A stretch of DNA of 64,000 bases from Streptomyces iconiensis (GTDB lineage: Bacteria > Actinomycetota > Actinomycetes > Streptomycetales > Streptomycetaceae): positions 248,001 to 312,000 of the forward strand of contig NZ_JANCPR020000001.1 in the NCBI RefSeq assembly GCF_028657195.3, read 5' to 3'. The translations under genes were made by a program, and so were the position numbers. Within the stretch, counting starts at the first letter, position 1; every line of letters starts with the position of its first letter. The notes below the pieces were generated by a model that worked only from the letters and a program-made list of their open reading frames with translations, was not told the DNA's origin and ran no database searches. Positions 61,358 through 64,000 of this stretch are shown here, one piece after another.

Positions 61358-62623
61358 TCAGACGGTGCGGAAGGCCAGCACGACGTTGTGGCCGCCGAAT
61401 CCGAACGAGTTGTTGAGCGCGGCGATCCGCCCCTCGGCCGGGAGTGCGCGTGCCTTGTCGCGTACGACATCGGCGTCCGCTTCCGGGTCGAGGTTCTCGA
61501 TGTTGATCGAGGGCGGGGCCACGCGGTGGCGCAGGGCCAGCAGCGTCGCCACGGTCTCCACACCGCCCGCGCCACCGAGCAGGTGTCCCGTCATGGACTT
61601 GGTCGCGGAGATCGCCATGTGGTCCACGTCGTCGCCGAAGACCTTGCGCAGCGCCTTCAGCTCCGCCAGGTCGCCCTGGGGCGTCGAGGTGGCGTGCGCG
61701 TTGATGTGGACGACCTCGGCCGGGTCCAGGCCGGTACCGGAGGTGAGGTTCTCCAGGGCGTGCGCGATGCCGTTGCCCGAGGGCTCCGGCTGCACGATGT
61801 CGTGGCTGTCGGCCGAGATGCCCTGGCCGACGGCCTCGACGTAGATCCGCGCGCCGCGCTGCCGCGCGTGCTCTTCCGACTCCAGCACGATCACACCCGC
61901 GCCCTCACCGAGCACGAACCCGGTGCGGTCCACGTCGTAGGGGCGCGATGCGCCCTGCGGGTCGTCGTTGTTCTTGGACATCGCCATCATGTTGGCGAAA
62001 GCCGCGATGGGAAGCGGGTGGATGGCCGCCTCGGTGCCACCCGCGACCACCACGTCCGCGCGGCCCGTACGGATCATCTCGACCGCGTAACCCACGGCCT
62101 CGGAGCCCGAGGCGCAGGCGCTGACCGGGGTGTGCACCCCGGCCCTGGCGTTGACCGCCAGGCCGACATTGGCGGACGGGCTGTTGGGCATCAGCATGGG
62201 CACGGTGTGCGGCGAGACGCGGCGTGCGCCCTTCTCGCGCAGCACGTCGTACTGCCCGAGCAGCGTCGTGACGCCGCCGATGCCGGAGGCGACGACGGTG
62301 CCCAGCCGGTCCGGGTTGACCGAGGAGTCCTCGCCCGCCCGGCCGGTGAAGCCCGCGTCTGCCCAGGCTTCGCGGGCCGCGACCAGCGCGAACTGCGCCG
62401 AGCGGTCCAGCTTCCTGGCCTGGGCACGGGGAAGGATCTCTGTCGGTTCGACCGCGACGCGCGCCGCGATCCTGACCGGCAGCTCGGCGGCCCACTCCTC
62501 GTCGAGGAGGCGGACGCCTGAGCGGCCGGCGACAAGGCCGTCCCAGGTCGATGCGCTGTCGCCACCCAGCGGTGTGGTTGCGCCGATACCGGTGACGACC
62601 ACGGTGTGATTGGTCGCGTTCAC
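61358..62623 (-). CDS. fabF: beta-ketoacyl-ACP synthase II
   Basis: This 421-aa KAS II elongates fatty acids in the dissociated type II system. The Cys-His-His triad is visible: C170 (TPVSACASGSEA), HATSTPQGD and SMTGHLLGGAG; NNSFGFGGHN closes the sequence. GTG 62623 follows GGAG. Gene order fabH-acpP-fabF with DUF3145 beyond matches the Streptomyces fab cluster. Confidence 0.97.
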   Translation of the reverse strand: MNATNHTVVVTGIGATTPLGGDSASTWDGLVAGRSGVRLLDEEWAAELPVRIAARVAVEPTEILPRAQARKLDRSAQFALVAAREAWADAGFTGRAGEDSSVNPDRLGTVVASGIGGVTTLLGQYDVLREKGARRVSPHTVPMLMPNSPSANVGLAVNARAGVHTPVSACASGSEAVGYAVEMIRTGRADVVVAGGTEAAIHPLPIAAFANMMAMSKNNDDPQGASRPYDVDRTGFVLGEGAGVIVLESEEHARQRGARIYVEAVGQGISADSHDIVQPEPSGNGIAHALENLTSGTGLDPAEVVHINAHATSTPQGDLAELKALRKVFGDDVDHMAISATKSMTGHLLGGAGGVETVATLLALRHRVAPPSINIENLDPEADADVVRDKARALPAEGRIAALNNSFGFGGHNVVLAFRTV

Positions 62624-62705
62624 TGGAATTCTGTCTCCACTGGTAGGGGATAGTCGGTTTGGGCCACCCGGTGCCCGGGTGGCGACAAACGCGTCAACGG
62701 TTTTC

Positions 62706-62954
62706 TCAGCTCTGGTGGTTGAGGATGTAGCTGGTCGCGTCGCCGACGGTCTTGAGGTTCTTGACGTCGTCGTCCGGGATCTTCACGCCGAACTTCTCCT
62801 CGGCGGCGACGACCACCTCGACCATGGACAGCGAGTCGACATCCAGGTCGTCGGTGAACGACTTTTCCAGCTGCACGTCCTCGGTGGGGATCCCGGCGAT
62901 CTCGTTGACGATCTCGGCGAGGCCCTTGACGATCTCTTCCTGCGTGGCGGCCAT
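62706..62954 (-). CDS. acpP: acyl carrier protein
   Basis: This 82-aa ACP carries growing acyl chains on a phosphopantetheine attached to S41 in the DLDVDSLSMVE motif. AAGGAG precedes ATG 62954. It lies 83 bp upstream of fabF and 73 bp downstream of fabH. Confidence 0.97.
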   Translation of the reverse strand: MAATQEEIVKGLAEIVNEIAGIPTEDVQLEKSFTDDLDVDSLSMVEVVVAAEEKFGVKIPDDDVKNLKTVGDATSYILNHQS

Positions 62955-63027
62955 TGCGGCGCTCCTTCGGTGTGTGCGGTGAGTCCGCAGCGCCCGACCT
63001 CTTCGTACGGGGCTGCTTGGATCTTGA

Positions 63028-64000
63028 CTAAGGGAGGGTAACGACCGTGGCGGCGTAGACGAGACCCGCCCCGAACCCGATGAGGAGCGCTGTGTCGCCG
63101 CTCTTCGCCCGGCCGGTCGCCAGTAGTCGCTCCATCGCCAGAGGGATGGAGGCCGCCGAGGTGTTGCCCGTGGTCTCCACGTCACGGGCGACCGTGACGT
63201 GCTCCGGCAGCTTGAGAGTCTTCACCATCGAGTCGATGATCCGCATGTTGGCCTGGTGCGGAATGAAGACGTCCAGTTCGTCCGCCGCTATCCCGGCGGC
63301 ATCCAGGGCCTGCTGTGCCACCTTGGCCATCTCGAAGACGGCCCACCGGAAGACCGTCTGGCCCTCCTGGCGCAGTGCGGGAAAGCGCACCGAGCCGTCC
63401 TCGTCGAGCGGCAGCTGCGAGACGTCGCCGACCCGGTAGTCGCCCCAGGGGATGGTCTGCGAGATGACGTCCCTCTTGTCGCCCTCCGAGCCCCAGATGG
63501 AGGGACCGATGGCGGGCTCGTCGGACGGGCCGACGACGACGGCGCCCGCGCCGTCACCGAAGAGGAAAGCGGTGGAACGGTCGGTCAGGTCGGTGAGGTC
63601 CGAGAGCCGCTCGGCGCCGACCACCAGGACGTGGTCGGCACTGCCCTCGACGACCAGGCCCTTGGCGAGCGTCAGGCCGTAACCGAAGCCGGCGCAGCCC
63701 GCGTTGATGTCGAAGGCCGCGGCCTTGCCGGCACCCATGCGGTCCACGATCTCGGTGGCGACGGCCGGGGTCTGCTTGAAGTGCGAGACGGTCGAGACGA
63801 TGACCGCTCCGACCTGGTCGGGCGAAATGCCCGCGTTCGCCACGGCCTTCCCGGCCGCCTCCAGCGTCATCTCCGCGACGGTCTCCTCGGGACCTGCCCA
63901 GTGCCGGGTCGCGATGCCGGAGCGGGAGCGGATCCATTCGTCCGAGGAGTCGATGTGCTTGAGGATCTCCTCGTTCGGCACGACGCGGGTCGGGCGGTAG
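63028..64000 (-). CDS. fabH: beta-ketoacyl-ACP synthase III (partial, N-terminus outside window)
   Basis: FabH starts fatty-acid synthesis by condensing acyl-CoA with malonyl-ACP. It has the Cys-His-Asn triad: DINAGCAGFGYGL, FIPHQANMRI and ETTGNTSAAS. The frame is open through the right window edge (YRPTRVVPNEEILKHIDSSD), so about 20 N-terminal residues lie outside. Confidence 0.96.
   Translation of the reverse strand, partial: YRPTRVVPNEEILKHIDSSDEWIRSRSGIATRHWAGPEETVAEMTLEAAGKAVANAGISPDQVGAVIVSTVSHFKQTPAVATEIVDRMGAGKAAAFDINAGCAGFGYGLTLAKGLVVEGSADHVLVVGAERLSDLTDLTDRSTAFLFGDGAGAVVVGPSDEPAIGPSIWGSEGDKRDVISQTIPWGDYRVGDVSQLPLDEDGSVRFPALRQEGQTVFRWAVFEMAKVAQQALDAAGIAADELDVFIPHQANMRIIDSMVKTLKLPEHVTVARDVETTGNTSAASIPLAMERLLATGRAKSGDTALLIGFGAGLVYAATVVTLP

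Overview
The window looks like Streptomyces chromosome: very high GC, GTG starts, many 4-bp ATGA/GTGA gene overlaps, an actinobacterial fabH-acpP-fabF cluster beside a DUF3145 gene, an AftD-like arabinofuranosyltransferase and a bacterial Ku/LigD pair. The right half (about 34.5-64 kb) reads as ordinary core genome. The left half (about 1.75-34.5 kb) reads as an acquired island.

Island. A tyrosine integrase (33107-34363) lies next to the 3' end of a tRNA with anticodon CAT (34456-34529). The last 23 bp of that tRNA recur exactly at 1750-1772, so the two copies look like attR and attL of a ~32.7-kb element. It carries no recognisable replication or conjugation genes. Its main cargo is a rearranged type I-E CRISPR-Cas complex.

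CRISPR locus A (2160-13935). Array 1 has 28 repeats read on the minus strand. It is followed by a leader, a cas3 truncated at its 3' end, and a convergent cas3-cas8e-cse2-cas7e-cas5e-cas6e operon without cas1/cas2. The operon Cas3 is full length with an intact HD nuclease site, but its helicase motifs I, V and VI are replaced. Locus B (14451-17969) has a two-repeat relic, a second copy of the leader/cas3 start, remnants of cas7 and cas5, intact cas6e-cas1-cas2, and array 2 (12 repeats of a different repeat type). A third leader-adjacent cas3 5' fragment lies at the left window edge, outside attL. Between A and B sits a 39-codon gene with a good promoter, ribosome site and terminator-like hairpin, 107 bp upstream of the degenerate repeat pair. 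This layout resembles CreTA toxin-antitoxin modules guarded by Cascade.

Rest of the island. An HNH nuclease gene is followed by a nested insertion: a group II intron inside an IS5-type element inside a small gene. Then come a SnoaL-like protein, MarR/VOC/DNA-glycosylase genes, HAD and GH1 genes, an XRE/ImmA-IrrE/membrane-protein group, a secreted CdtB-like nuclease and an amidohydrolase remnant.

Core region. tRNA-Asn, a YtxH-like gene and divergent ligD/ku are followed by a tightly overlapping minus-strand cluster (47-37 kb) for cell-surface glycan or lipid assembly (GT4, methyltransferases, AftD-like, acyltransferase-like, EamA, FkbM). Next are DUF3068, PucR, cupin/TetR, MarR/reductase, ohr, a broken kinase-PQQ gene, a dehydrogenase, an SGNH hydrolase, DUF3145, and the fatty-acid synthase genes fabF, acpP and fabH (cut by the window edge).
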